Below are positions 16,982-25,557 of a stretch of 64,000 nt of DNA, piece after piece. Position 1 is the stretch's first letter. The number at the start of each line of letters is the position of its first letter. Source of the DNA: Pseudomonas sp. CCI4.2 (lineage in GTDB: Bacteria; Pseudomonadota; Gammaproteobacteria; Pseudomonadales; Pseudomonadaceae); the NCBI RefSeq assembly GCF_034350045.1, contig NZ_CP133781.1, positions 248,001 to 312,000 of the forward strand. Direction: 5' to 3'. Below the pieces are notes generated by a model that was not told the origin of the DNA, searched no databases, and saw nothing but the letters and a program-made list of their open reading frames with translations. The translations under genes and the position numbers were made by a program.

Positions 16982-19039
16982 ATGTCCAATGCCCCGAAAT
17001 TCAGCCTCAGTGTTCAAGGAAATGAACAGCGCGACTTGCTCGTTTTAGCCTTCGAGGCTGAGGAAGCAATCAGCGCCCCGTATGAGATCGTCGTCGACGT
17101 TGTGACCGAAAGACCGCCTCGGGAGTTGGCAAGTCTGCTTCATAAACAAGCTTATCTATCGTTCGGTGATCAGGGGTTGCACGGTCACATCTACTCGATC
17201 GCTCACGTGAAGACTGGTAGGCGGCTAAGTCACTATCAGATAGTCATCGTTCCGTTTCTTCGCTACCTGCAACACGCAAAAAATAGTCGGATTTACCAGG
17301 GGCTCACGGTCGAAGAAACGATCCGCGACGTGCTCAAAGGCCACTGGCTGCTGAAAGGGCTGCACGTGCAATTCAACATTGGTCCTGAAAAACCAATCCC
17401 TCGTGAGTGTTGCGTCCAGTACCAGGAAACCGACCTCCACTTTCTAAGCCGCTTGTGCGAAGAGGAAGGCTACTTCTACTACTTCGAACACTCGCCGGAC
17501 GGTCATCAGCTGATTTTTGCCGACCAGGAAACCGAGTTTTACCGTAAGCACACGTCGCCATTGATGGTTCCGTTCATCCCTATAAATGGAATGGCCGCAG
17601 CACATCCTGTGATTCAGGATTTCAGCGTACGCGTTGAAACACGCACCAGCCGTGTAGTTCATCGCGATTACGATTTCGAAAAAGCGCACTTCTTGTTGGA
17701 GTCAGTCAAGGATTCGGAAGTATTTTCGAACCTGGAAGACAATATCTATCCTGGCCAATTTTTTAAGCTTCCAGACGGCTCCGTGCGAGTAAACCGGGCG
17801 CTAGAGCGGCATCGGGCGGATTTCAAACTTGCTGAAGGTCAGAGTGATCAACCGCTATTACGCAGCGCTATGCCCTTCCGGATGGAGGCACATTCCGACC
17901 CTGATTGGAACGCAACCTGGGTGCTCCGCTCGGTACACCACAGTGGACGAGCCCCTCACATCCTTGAAGAGTACGCTGAAGCTGATAGCCGTCTAGAACC
18001 CGGCCGTATCGCTCAGGGCTATCGCAATACCTTCACGGCTATTCCTGAAAAAGTCCAATTTCGACCAGCCCTCAAACATCCAAAACCGACAGTACTGGGT
18101 GCGCAGACAGCGGTGGTAGTTGGCCCCGAAAATGACGAAACTCATTGTGATCAGTATGGCCGGATAAAAATCCGCTTCCATTGGGAACGTAATGACAGTG
18201 ACACCCCCCCTCCAACCAGTCGCTGGGTAAGGGTACGCGGTAGTTTTAGTGGCGACGGATTCGGCATCGTTGTCCTCCCTCGGGTGGGCATGGAGGTCGT
18301 GGTCGACTTCATGAACGGTAATCCGGATGACCCGATTGTCATCGGGTGCGTTCCAAACAACGTCAATCCCACACCGTATGAATTGCCGGCCAACAAAACC
18401 AAAAGCGTTTTCCGTAGCCGCAGCTCTCCCGATGGAACCGCTGGTAATGAACTCCACCTGGATGACAAAAGCGGCGATGAACTGATCTACCTCCACGCCC
18501 AGCGCGACATGGAGCAGTTGGTTCAGAACGATTTGCGAATCGAAGTCGGCAATGAACGCCTAGAAACAATTAAAGGCAAGAGCACAACGGTGATCAAGGG
18601 CGACGAACATCGCACGGTCACACAGGATCGCAAAGTGAACCTCGCGGCGGGCGACAACCTGAACGTAGCCAACAACAGCCACACCCGCGTAGGCCAAGTG
18701 CTGGTGGTCGAAGCCGGAGTCGAGGTTCACTTCACGGGCGGCCAAAACCTGGTATTCGATGCAGGCGAAAGCTTTTCGATGAAGGCCGGAGGTCATCATC
18801 TCCTCATGAATTCAGCAGGAATTTTTACCAGTACCGCCATTCTTCCCGGCGGTGTGCCGATACCAGGGTCCCCCGTGAATCCTCTGTCGCCAGGCGCGGT
18901 AAATCCTCTGGTCGCAGGACATTTTGACGTTTCACGCCAGGATCTGACAACGCGTGCGACACCTCTAACAGCCAGCTCCCGCGCATCGGCGTCCGCCACC
19001 CCAAAAGCCTGCGATCTCGACAACCTGTTCTCCGATTGA
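16982..19039 (+). CDS. vgrG: Type VI secretion spike protein VgrG (TssI)
   Basis: A 685-residue VgrG that forms the trimeric tip of the T6SS tube. The N-terminal gp27-like part runs to about 380 ('CVQYQETDLHFLSRLCEEEGYFYYFEH'), the gp5 OB-fold is at about 390-470 ('DQYGRIKIRFHWER', 'SRWVRVRGSFSGDGFG'), and the beta-helix needle follows ('GNELHLDDKSGDELIYLHAQRDMEQLVQNDLRIEVGNERLETIKG'). The Pro/Ala/Ser-rich tail after about residue 620 may help bind cargo. No other T6SS structural gene is in the window, so this is an orphan vgrG. The stop lies 17 bases before the effector gene. Confidence 0.96.
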   Translation: MSNAPKFSLSVQGNEQRDLLVLAFEAEEAISAPYEIVVDVVTERPPRELASLLHKQAYLSFGDQGLHGHIYSIAHVKTGRRLSHYQIVIVPFLRYLQHAKNSRIYQGLTVEETIRDVLKGHWLLKGLHVQFNIGPEKPIPRECCVQYQETDLHFLSRLCEEEGYFYYFEHSPDGHQLIFADQETEFYRKHTSPLMVPFIPINGMAAAHPVIQDFSVRVETRTSRVVHRDYDFEKAHFLLESVKDSEVFSNLEDNIYPGQFFKLPDGSVRVNRALERHRADFKLAEGQSDQPLLRSAMPFRMEAHSDPDWNATWVLRSVHHSGRAPHILEEYAEADSRLEPGRIAQGYRNTFTAIPEKVQFRPALKHPKPTVLGAQTAVVVGPENDETHCDQYGRIKIRFHWERNDSDTPPPTSRWVRVRGSFSGDGFGIVVLPRVGMEVVVDFMNGNPDDPIVIGCVPNNVNPTPYELPANKTKSVFRSRSSPDGTAGNELHLDDKSGDELIYLHAQRDMEQLVQNDLRIEVGNERLETIKGKSTTVIKGDEHRTVTQDRKVNLAAGDNLNVANNSHTRVGQVLVVEAGVEVHFTGGQNLVFDAGESFSMKAGGHHLLMNSAGIFTSTAILPGGVPIPGSPVNPLSPGAVNPLVAGHFDVSRQDLTTRATPLTASSRASASATPKACDLDNLFSD

Positions 19040-19056
19040 CCTACCGGAATCTCACT

Positions 19057-21636
19057 ATGCAAACCTTTCAATTCCCGATCCGCAAGGCGGATGGCAAACC
19101 CTTTGCTGACGCCGAGCAACTGCATCAACTGTTGGAGAAAGAAACGTCGGGGTTCTACTTATTGAGCAAAAGCGGCTTCTGGCACGGCGGTATTCATATC
19201 AGCAATGAAAGCGCCCCGCACTGCGTCCACAACGAACCGGTGCGCTGCATCGCCGACGGTGAAGTGGTCGCTTACCGCTTGAATGCCGACTACCTCGATT
19301 CCCAGTTCGAACAGGACGCAAGTTGCCTGCAACTGAAATACTCCACCTCGTTTTGCTTGGTCCGCCACACTTATCAGTCACCGCCCAATCCCGAAGAAGG
19401 TCCCGACCACGGCAAGCAAAACAGCCTGACCTTTTACAGCCTGTACATGCACCTGCTGCCCTTTGAGCGCTATCCGAATGATGACCCGACCTACGCCAAC
19501 CGCGTGCAAGTCGGTTTCGGCGACCGCGCAGCCCGCAATGTGCCCTTGGGTGAACCCGGCAGTAAAAAGATCGGGGTGATCCTCGCTGGCAGCGTGTTCG
19601 ACATTCTTGAAGAGCGAGAAGGCGCCGAAGGCTATCGCTTTGCCAAAGGCCGCCTTGTCTGGGCACCACCCGACGGTCCATTCAAACCCGGTGCAGAACT
19701 CTGGTTCGCCAGCCACCAACACGGGCAACCCATCACCCCAGATAACTGTCGGTTGCTGTTGGCCAAGGTGCTGCCACCTGCGCGAGCCCGACCTGTGTAT
19801 TGGCAAGGCATGGTTGAAGCCCGCGTGCGGCAGTTCCACGGGTTGGACATGCATCGCGCCCCAGAGAATAACGAACCGGGCGCCCGCTACGGCGTGCGGG
19901 AACAGTTACCCTCGGGCTATACCTTTCGTTTTGATAACGCACACACCGTGTTGGTCAACGCACCGGATGGCACCCGACGGCCCATGGCGCGCTGCACCAT
20001 TGCCCCGACCACCATCAGAGGCGAGCCTCTCATTCAAGCGTTTTGGGCCTACGTGGATGACATTGAGCTGGAGTTTCCGCGCACTGAGCCGGTCGGTCTG
20101 GACAGCGTTATCGTTCCCGAAAAACCGATCCCGATCAAAGCTGGCGCCCCGGTGGGTTACCTGGGGATGTATGAAACACCCGCCAAAACCGGCAAGACAT
20201 CCAAACACCAAGTGCACGTGGAAGTTTTCACCTGCGACCCGAACCTCGACGCTTTTCTCAGCAACGAAGCGGGCCTTAAACAGGGCAAGCAATACCTTCA
20301 CGTACCCAAGTTGCAAGCGGACATCGTGGCTCAGGACACCGAAAGCGAACTCCGGAGATTTCTGTTTCAAGACCATGTGTTTGACCTGAACAAGCTGCCG
20401 GTCGTAAACGACAAAAACGGTGCTCCCGCCTACAAGATCAACGTTCAGGAAAAGGTCGCCACCCCCAAGGCGCCGATCCGTAACTTTGAAGCATTGATCA
20501 GTAAACAGGGTGTACAGGACGGCACGACCAAGGCCCAGATCGTCAGCCAATACAACCTTAAGGCGCTTGGCTTCAAGGTCGTCGAGCAAGGTGCCAATAC
20601 TTGTAGCCCGCTGATTTCAGGGAAGGTATGTAATTTCTATAGACACCTGCACGCGTTGGCCGATGTCAATCACGACGGAGATGTCAGCGCCGAAGAACTG
20701 CGGCTGACACTGAGAAACCCCGCGTTCAGAAATCGCTGGTCAAAACTCATCACCCACCACCACACCGAATGGCAAACCACCGCCGACGCTGCCAACTGGC
20801 AAGCGTTTCGGGACCGTCTGAGTCACGACCCTGAGTGGCTGCGGCATGAGAGTGAGCGGATTAATAACTTGGTGTTTTGGGATGAAGTGGCGGAGAAGGT
20901 TGGGCTGCCGGTGGATGGGTGGGTTTCGTATTTTCATCCGGTAGAGTTTGTTGGGGCTATCTCACCGATGCGTCGATACGAGTTTACTGTCGATTTTTTA
21001 GAAACAGTGTTAGGGAAGACGGGGGATTGGTTTACTGGTGTTGGCGGAGACAAAACCTTTAGGGAAATATTTAAAGCAAACTACCCTAACCTATTTAATT
21101 TTGACAAATATAAATTTGTCGAACTATTAAATAAGGCGCTCAGCAAATATGGTATCAATAGCGGCTATCAACGAGCCCATTTTATTGCGCAGTGCTTTCA
21201 TGAATCTGCACACTTTGAAACAACAATAGAGTTCGCATCAGGTGAAGGATACAATCCTGGCCGTCATACCGCAGCTGAAAAAAATGGTAACTCCGTGATC
21301 GGGGATGGTCCACGATATAGAGGGAGGGGATTAATCCAACTAACATGGAAAAATAATTATCAAAGATATTCCGATTTTAGAGGTGTAGACTTTGTCGCCA
21401 ATCCAGACGAAATTGGAGCAGATATGTTTAACGCAATAGACGTATCTTGTTGGTATTGGAGATACAGTGGTGCGATATACTCCAAGCATAATTCTCGCGG
21501 AGATATCAATATTTTAATTGATAACGAAAACAGCAACGTTGAATTAGTGACTCTTGCAGTGAATGGTGGGCGCAATGGATTGCAAGAAAGGGAAAAAATA
21601 TTTAAGTTGATAAAACAAGAATGGAGCTTAGAGTGA
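19057..21636 (+). CDS. Modular T6SS effector: M23-like N-terminus, EF-hand, GH19 lysozyme/chitinase-like C-terminus
   Basis: An 859-residue protein encoded directly after vgrG. Residues 35-395 resemble an M23 peptidase scaffold ('FWHGGIHIS' at 41-49, 'PVRCIADGEVVAY', 'KHQVHVEVF' near 384-391), but the HxxxD and HxH metal motifs are not intact, so activity there is doubtful. An EF-hand loop, 'DVNHDGDVSAEEL', is at 536-548. From about 690 a GH19 domain appears, with candidate catalytic Glu716 in 'FHESAHF', then 'GEGYNPGRH' and 'GDGPRYRGRGLIQLT' from 749. It probably cleaves peptidoglycan glycan strands in rival periplasms. From about 20960 the DNA becomes AT-rich, a sign of C-terminal toxin exchange. 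The ATG at 19057 was chosen over a TTG at 19036. Confidence 0.8.
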   Translation: MQTFQFPIRKADGKPFADAEQLHQLLEKETSGFYLLSKSGFWHGGIHISNESAPHCVHNEPVRCIADGEVVAYRLNADYLDSQFEQDASCLQLKYSTSFCLVRHTYQSPPNPEEGPDHGKQNSLTFYSLYMHLLPFERYPNDDPTYANRVQVGFGDRAARNVPLGEPGSKKIGVILAGSVFDILEEREGAEGYRFAKGRLVWAPPDGPFKPGAELWFASHQHGQPITPDNCRLLLAKVLPPARARPVYWQGMVEARVRQFHGLDMHRAPENNEPGARYGVREQLPSGYTFRFDNAHTVLVNAPDGTRRPMARCTIAPTTIRGEPLIQAFWAYVDDIELEFPRTEPVGLDSVIVPEKPIPIKAGAPVGYLGMYETPAKTGKTSKHQVHVEVFTCDPNLDAFLSNEAGLKQGKQYLHVPKLQADIVAQDTESELRRFLFQDHVFDLNKLPVVNDKNGAPAYKINVQEKVATPKAPIRNFEALISKQGVQDGTTKAQIVSQYNLKALGFKVVEQGANTCSPLISGKVCNFYRHLHALADVNHDGDVSAEELRLTLRNPAFRNRWSKLITHHHTEWQTTADAANWQAFRDRLSHDPEWLRHESERINNLVFWDEVAEKVGLPVDGWVSYFHPVEFVGAISPMRRYEFTVDFLETVLGKTGDWFTGVGGDKTFREIFKANYPNLFNFDKYKFVELLNKALSKYGINSGYQRAHFIAQCFHESAHFETTIEFASGEGYNPGRHTAAEKNGNSVIGDGPRYRGRGLIQLTWKNNYQRYSDFRGVDFVANPDEIGADMFNAIDVSCWYWRYSGAIYSKHNSRGDINILIDNENSNVELVTLAVNGGRNGLQEREKIFKLIKQEWSLE

Positions 21637-22436
21637 ATACTGTAGCAGGGATCATTCAAGCTTTGAGAGCAAATGGGGGCGCAGTGCTGCGACTAAGTAT
21701 CGTATTCACTCTTTTCATCAGTCGATTTGCGATTGCGGGAAATACACCGATGGTCTCTAACTTGATCGTTGACTATCCAAATGTCAGGATATTATCCTGC
21801 GATATTATAACGTGTGAACCGTTGAAATTATCCAACGTTTTTTTGGATGAATGGAATGACAGCTCCCTATCTTTGGTTGATATCAATCTTGATGGTCACT
21901 TAGATATTATATTGACGCGTACTGGAGACGTGAATTTATGCTCTGTCGCCTATAGCGTTGATCGTCATGCCCGAACACTGTCAGCAATAAACATTGACTC
22001 TTTATGCAACTATCGACTAGAACATGAGTATCTTATAAGTACTTATCGCACAGGTGCCAAATGGTTTGAAGATATTTATCGCATCAAAGATGGGGTCTTC
22101 CATATCTATATAAGAGACGAATGCTTAGATTGCGACTACATCAATCGTACACTGTATACGGCAAAAGGAAAGCAGGAAATGTTAGTTACCAGTGATGATA
22201 ACTTTCAGGAACGCTTATTAAAAAAGGCTAAAGTATTATCCGAAAGGGCTAGCCTTTACTCTTCTCCTAGCAGCAAACATCGCACTAAAGCATACTTAAT
22301 AATTGGTGACGAGATATTTCTTAGTGGTTATTTTTCAGAGAAGGCTGAATCGTGGTTCTATGTACGGTATGAAAACATCAATGGCCGTTCAATATCACGC
22401 TGGATAAAAGAGAGCGACTTGGAAATTATTAATTAA
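21633..22436 (+). CDS. Secreted candidate immunity protein with SH3-like C-terminus
   Basis: Starts at GTG 21633, overlapping the effector stop by 4 bases (GTGA) with GGAG placed 6 bases upstream; an in-frame ATG at 21621 is possible but lies on that binding site. The 267-residue product has a signal peptide ending near 'FAIAG', then a domain with 'VDINLDGHLDIILTRTGD', an EF/VCBS-like acidic loop seen in proteins of the XAC2610 type, several Cys, and a C-terminal bacterial SH3-like segment ('ERASLYSSPSSKHRTKAYLIIGDEIFL'). Periplasmic location and position after a cell-wall hydrolase suggest it protects the producer. AT-rich like the effector's C-terminus. No family was recognised with certainty. 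Confidence 0.7.
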   Translation: MNTVAGIIQALRANGGAVLRLSIVFTLFISRFAIAGNTPMVSNLIVDYPNVRILSCDIITCEPLKLSNVFLDEWNDSSLSLVDINLDGHLDIILTRTGDVNLCSVAYSVDRHARTLSAINIDSLCNYRLEHEYLISTYRTGAKWFEDIYRIKDGVFHIYIRDECLDCDYINRTLYTAKGKQEMLVTSDDNFQERLLKKAKVLSERASLYSSPSSKHRTKAYLIIGDEIFLSGYFSEKAESWFYVRYENINGRSISRWIKESDLEIIN

Positions 22437-23044
22437 TTTTGGATTCCGAGAAGGTCGAATGTAGAAGACAAGCTCAAATATATTGCTGAGTTCATTCTGG
22501 TTATTATTCTTGTTGCCGGTGCATGCTGACGACGAACTTTATGTAGCCCCGGCGAGGATCCTTATTTCAGTTGCCGATTGGATCGTAATTTAATTTGCTA
22601 ATAGCTCCATATATTTAAAATGGTGAATAGTGTTTTTACTTAAAGCAAACTACCAATAATATGGAATCTTCCTTAACGGTTGTTTTGGGGGGTATGGAAT
22701 TTGTTCTTATTTCTGACCTATTACGCATCAACTGAGTAAATTTAAGTTGCTAAAGATTGCGAAGTCGTTTTGACCTCGGAAGGATTTCTTAGAGGCAGGC
22801 TGGGTGTTGGTGAAATCTTAAGAATTAAACATTAGCGGGTGGTTGAAGTGTGATGATTTACATGGGTGCTAATGTTAGATCATTACAGATGAAATTTCTC
22901 ATCAACCAAAAACCATTTAGCCTACCCCGTCCTGGATCAGCCGCTGAGCAGGTAGACGCTATCACCAAAGCAATCAACGAATTTACGAGTAGCTGCGCCT
23001 TGCGGAAAGCAAACTTGTCAGGATCTACGGCGAGAATAACATCT
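22437..23044. other. AT-rich stretch without an intact gene
   Basis: Short open stretches look coding but are cut by stops, for example one ending at about 22530 with a hydrophobic 'YIAEFILVIILVAGAC' and one at about 22757-22835. An open frame from 22850 continues into the pseudogene below but has no recognisable content. It probably holds remnants of earlier immunity or toxin-tip genes. Confidence 0.45.
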
Positions 23045-23635
23045 TTGAAAAATTTTAAGCTCATCTTAACTTTATTACTGAGTTTTTCCATTACCCCCAT
23101 AGTTCTAGGATCGAACTCTGAGGAGCATCATTATACAGGCGAACTGCACCCGCCTGTAATAGCTTCACGCGGCGACGACAAGATAGTGGTTTTCTTATTT
23201 TAACAAATTTAAAAATTTAATCACTTCACACAATGTTGCTCAGGGGGACATCTATTATTACTTCCCTTTATCCAATCAGCTTCGGCATGTATGGAAATTA
23301 GAAGCCGATGAAATCATTTCAGTCTTTTTCTATACTTGGAAGGCATCCGGAATAGGGGGGAATCACTTTTCATCATATCTAAAGATGTGAGATCTGGCAG
23401 ATCATATGAAGGGTTCTATTATTCCGTAACTGAGTTTCCTTTAATAAAAGAAAACGGGCACTTGGGGCTTGCCTTCTTTCCAGGAGACCACCAAGATGAA
23501 AAACTGCAAAACTGCTTTGACGGTATGGATTTAGAAAACAACAAACGAATTTCCTGTAGTCTTAAGGACGCAAGTAGCATCAAAGCATATCTTAAATTAC
23601 AGGACGCGCGACAATTGGAAGTCAACAAAAAATGA
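23045..23635 (+). pseudogene. Decayed gene for a small secreted protein, two homopolymer indels
   Basis: From a TTG at 23045 the frame gives a signal-peptide-like 'KNFKLILTLLLSFSITPIVLGS', then 'HHYTGELHPPVIASRGDDKIVVFLF' and a stop at 23201. Removing one T from the T4 run at 23198-23201 continues as 'NKFKNLITSHNVAQGDIYYYFPLSNQ' through 'EIISVFFYTWKASG'. Adding one G to the G6 run near 23354 then returns to the first frame, 'ESLFIISKDVRSGRSYEGFYYSV', ending at 23635. The product would be about 196 residues and periplasmic. Position behind the effector-immunity pair and equal base composition suggest a second immunity protein. No family recognised. Sequencing error at both runs is possible. 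Confidence 0.55.
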
Positions 23636-23969
23636 TAGCGGACGTGGTTGCGAACTACGCCTGCGAATAACTACTATAGGAAAGGATTGAGTGGAAATCG
23701 GTTTCATACACTGCACCGCCACTTATTTGAAAACGGTAAGAGTTATTTTAATGCATACGCATAATAAACGGCGCTGACGGAGCGCCGATTCGAACATTAC
23801 GTTTAAAAATTCGAAGAATAATGTTACTCAGCATGAGAGAGACGGTCTATTTTCCCAACGAAACAACAGCCGGGATTTTACGACTGCTGCGCAGCCGATC
23901 GCGGGCAAGCGCGCTCCTACATGCGGCCTGGCCCTAGTCCGACTTGCCTGTGAATGGACCCGTCCCCCC
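23636..23969. other. Intergenic region after the VgrG island
   Basis: 334 bases. It holds a hairpin, CGGCGCT-GACGG-AGCGCCG (23769-23787), that could end transcription from the island, and the second 42-base REP. GC content rises again toward the LysE gene. No gene seen. Confidence 0.5.
23876..23917. repeat. REP copy, right side of the VgrG island
   Basis: Identical over 42 bases and in the same orientation to 16747-16788. Confidence 0.8.
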
Positions 23970-24599
23970 TCAATGCACCGAAGTAAACGCCAACTTAACC
24001 CCCAACGCGACCAAGACCACACCCATAGTCCGGTCGAACCAATGACCCATCCGTGCAAACCCTGCGCGCACGCGTTCCTGGCTGAACAACCGCGCTACCA
24101 AGCAAAACCACACCCCGGTGGCGAGGGCGAGGTAGAGGCCGTAGCCCGCTTGCACCAGCAGCGGTGTGTGCGGGTTGATGACGACGGTGAACAACGAGAG
24201 GAAAAACAATGTGGCTTTGGGGTTGAGGCCGTTGGTGACGAATCCGCTGGTGAAGGCACCGCGGGCGGTGCCTTCGCCCACGGGCAGTTTGATCGGGGCG
24301 TCGGTGGCGCTGGCGGGTTTGGCGCGCAGGGCTTTGATGCCGATGTACAGCAAGTACGCGGCGGCGGCCCATTTGAGGGCGTTGAACAAGACGATGGATT
24401 GCGAAACGATCAGGCCGATGCCCAATAGCGAATAACCCACGTGCAGGAAAATCGCGGTGCCGACGCCCATGGCGGTCCAGGTGCCGGCTTTGCGGCCGTG
24501 GGTGACGCTTTCGCGGACCACGACGGCGAAATCCGGGCCGGGGCTGGCGACGGCGAGCAGGTGAATCAGGGCAACGGTTAAAAATTCCGTCCAGTACAT
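23970..24599 (-). CDS. LysE/RhtB family amino-acid exporter
   Basis: A 209-residue inner-membrane protein with about five to six hydrophobic segments and the family signature 'LLAVASPGPDFAVVV' near residues 13-27 and 'GFVTNGLNPKATLFFLSLF' in the middle. Members export amino acids or related metabolites (for example homoserine lactone, threonine, lysine or arginine); the substrate here is not determined. GGAGG precedes the ATG at 24599; a longer frame to 24722 is ignored because the family begins at 'MYWTEF'. It lies 148 bases past the end of the ABC importer operon on the same strand. Confidence 0.9.
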   Translation of the reverse strand: MYWTEFLTVALIHLLAVASPGPDFAVVVRESVTHGRKAGTWTAMGVGTAIFLHVGYSLLGIGLIVSQSIVLFNALKWAAAAYLLYIGIKALRAKPASATDAPIKLPVGEGTARGAFTSGFVTNGLNPKATLFFLSLFTVVINPHTPLLVQAGYGLYLALATGVWFCLVARLFSQERVRAGFARMGHWFDRTMGVVLVALGVKLAFTSVH

Positions 24600-24747
24600 G
24601 GGAGCCTCCGCATCGAGCGTAAATTTTGTGAGCAAACAGTAAAGCGTTCGCCACAGTACGCCTTCACTGCTCGGTGCCATAGGTACAGTTGCGCAGCAAT
24701 GGAGCGAAGCAGGTGCGGGCAATCAAACCCGCGCCCTGCCCGCACAA

Positions 24748-25539
24748 TCAGTCGGTGTTGCGTTGGTTATGGCTGGAAACGAACTGACGGAAACGCTCAG
24801 TCGGCAGGCCTTCAAACAGCTCAGCCGGGGTGCCTTGTGCGTCAACCAACCCGCCGTGCATATAAATGACCCGGTTCGACACATGGCGTGCAAAGCCCAT
24901 TTCGTGAGTCACCACCAACATCGTCCGGCCTTCTTCGGCCAATGAGCGCATGACCCGCAGCACTTCGCCCACCAGTTCGGGATCGAGGGCTGAGGTGGGT
25001 TCGTCGAACAGCATGACTTGCGGGTTCATCGCCAAGGCCCGGGCGATGGCCACGCGCTGTTGCTGGCCGCCGGACAAATGCGCGGGGTAGTAATCGCGGT
25101 GCTCATACAGGCCGACCTTGTGCAGCAACTGTTCAGCGTCTTCGATGCACTCGGCACGCGGGCGTTTGAGCACACGCATCGGGCCTTCGATGACGTTTTG
25201 CAGCACGGTCATGTGCGACCACAGGTTGAAGTTCTGAAACACCATGCCTAAGCGGCTGCGCATCCGTTCAACCTGGCGGGCGTTACTGGGCAGCAGGCGG
25301 CCATCGCGGTGACGGGCCATTTCAATCGCCTCGCCGTCCAGGCTGATAGAGCCTTCGTCTGGGGTTTCCAGCAAATTGATGCAGCGCAAAAAGGTGCTTT
25401 TGCCCGAGCCGCTGGCACCGAGAATCGAGATCACATCGCCTTTGTGCGCGTCCAGGGAAATGCCCTTGAGCACGTGGGCTGAGCCGTAGGATTTTTGAAT
25501 GTTGCTCACCGACAGGGCGGTGTTTGATTGAGACGTCAT
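24748..25539 (-). CDS. Polar amino-acid ABC transporter ATP-binding protein, HisP-like
   Basis: A 263-residue ATPase with Walker A '[11 protein letters not shown]' (about 41-51), the Q-loop in '[18 protein letters not shown]', the signature '[15 protein letters not shown]', Walker B '[13 protein letters not shown]' and the H-loop 'VVTHEMGFA'. The '[34 protein letters not shown]' insert is typical of HisP/ArgP-type basic amino-acid importers. It is the last gene of the minus-strand run SBP-permease-permease-ATPase, with an 18-base gap after the second permease. Confidence 0.93.
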   Translation of the reverse strand: MTSQSNTALSVSNIQKSYGSAHVLKGISLDAHKGDVISILGASGSGKSTFLRCINLLETPDEGSISLDGEAIEMARHRDGRLLPSNARQVERMRSRLGMVFQNFNLWSHMTVLQNVIEGPMRVLKRPRAECIEDAEQLLHKVGLYEHRDYYPAHLSGGQQQRVAIARALAMNPQVMLFDEPTSALDPELVGEVLRVMRSLAEEGRTMLVVTHEMGFARHVSNRVIYMHGGLVDAQGTPAELFEGLPTERFRQFVSSHNQRNTD

Positions 25540-25557
25540 GACCAGCTCCGCAGCGAA

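Noticed and set aside
16747..23917. Prophage or integrative element bounded by attachment sites
   Set aside because: The flanking repeats are ordinary REPs, and there is no integrase, transposase or phage structural gene besides the VgrG itself.
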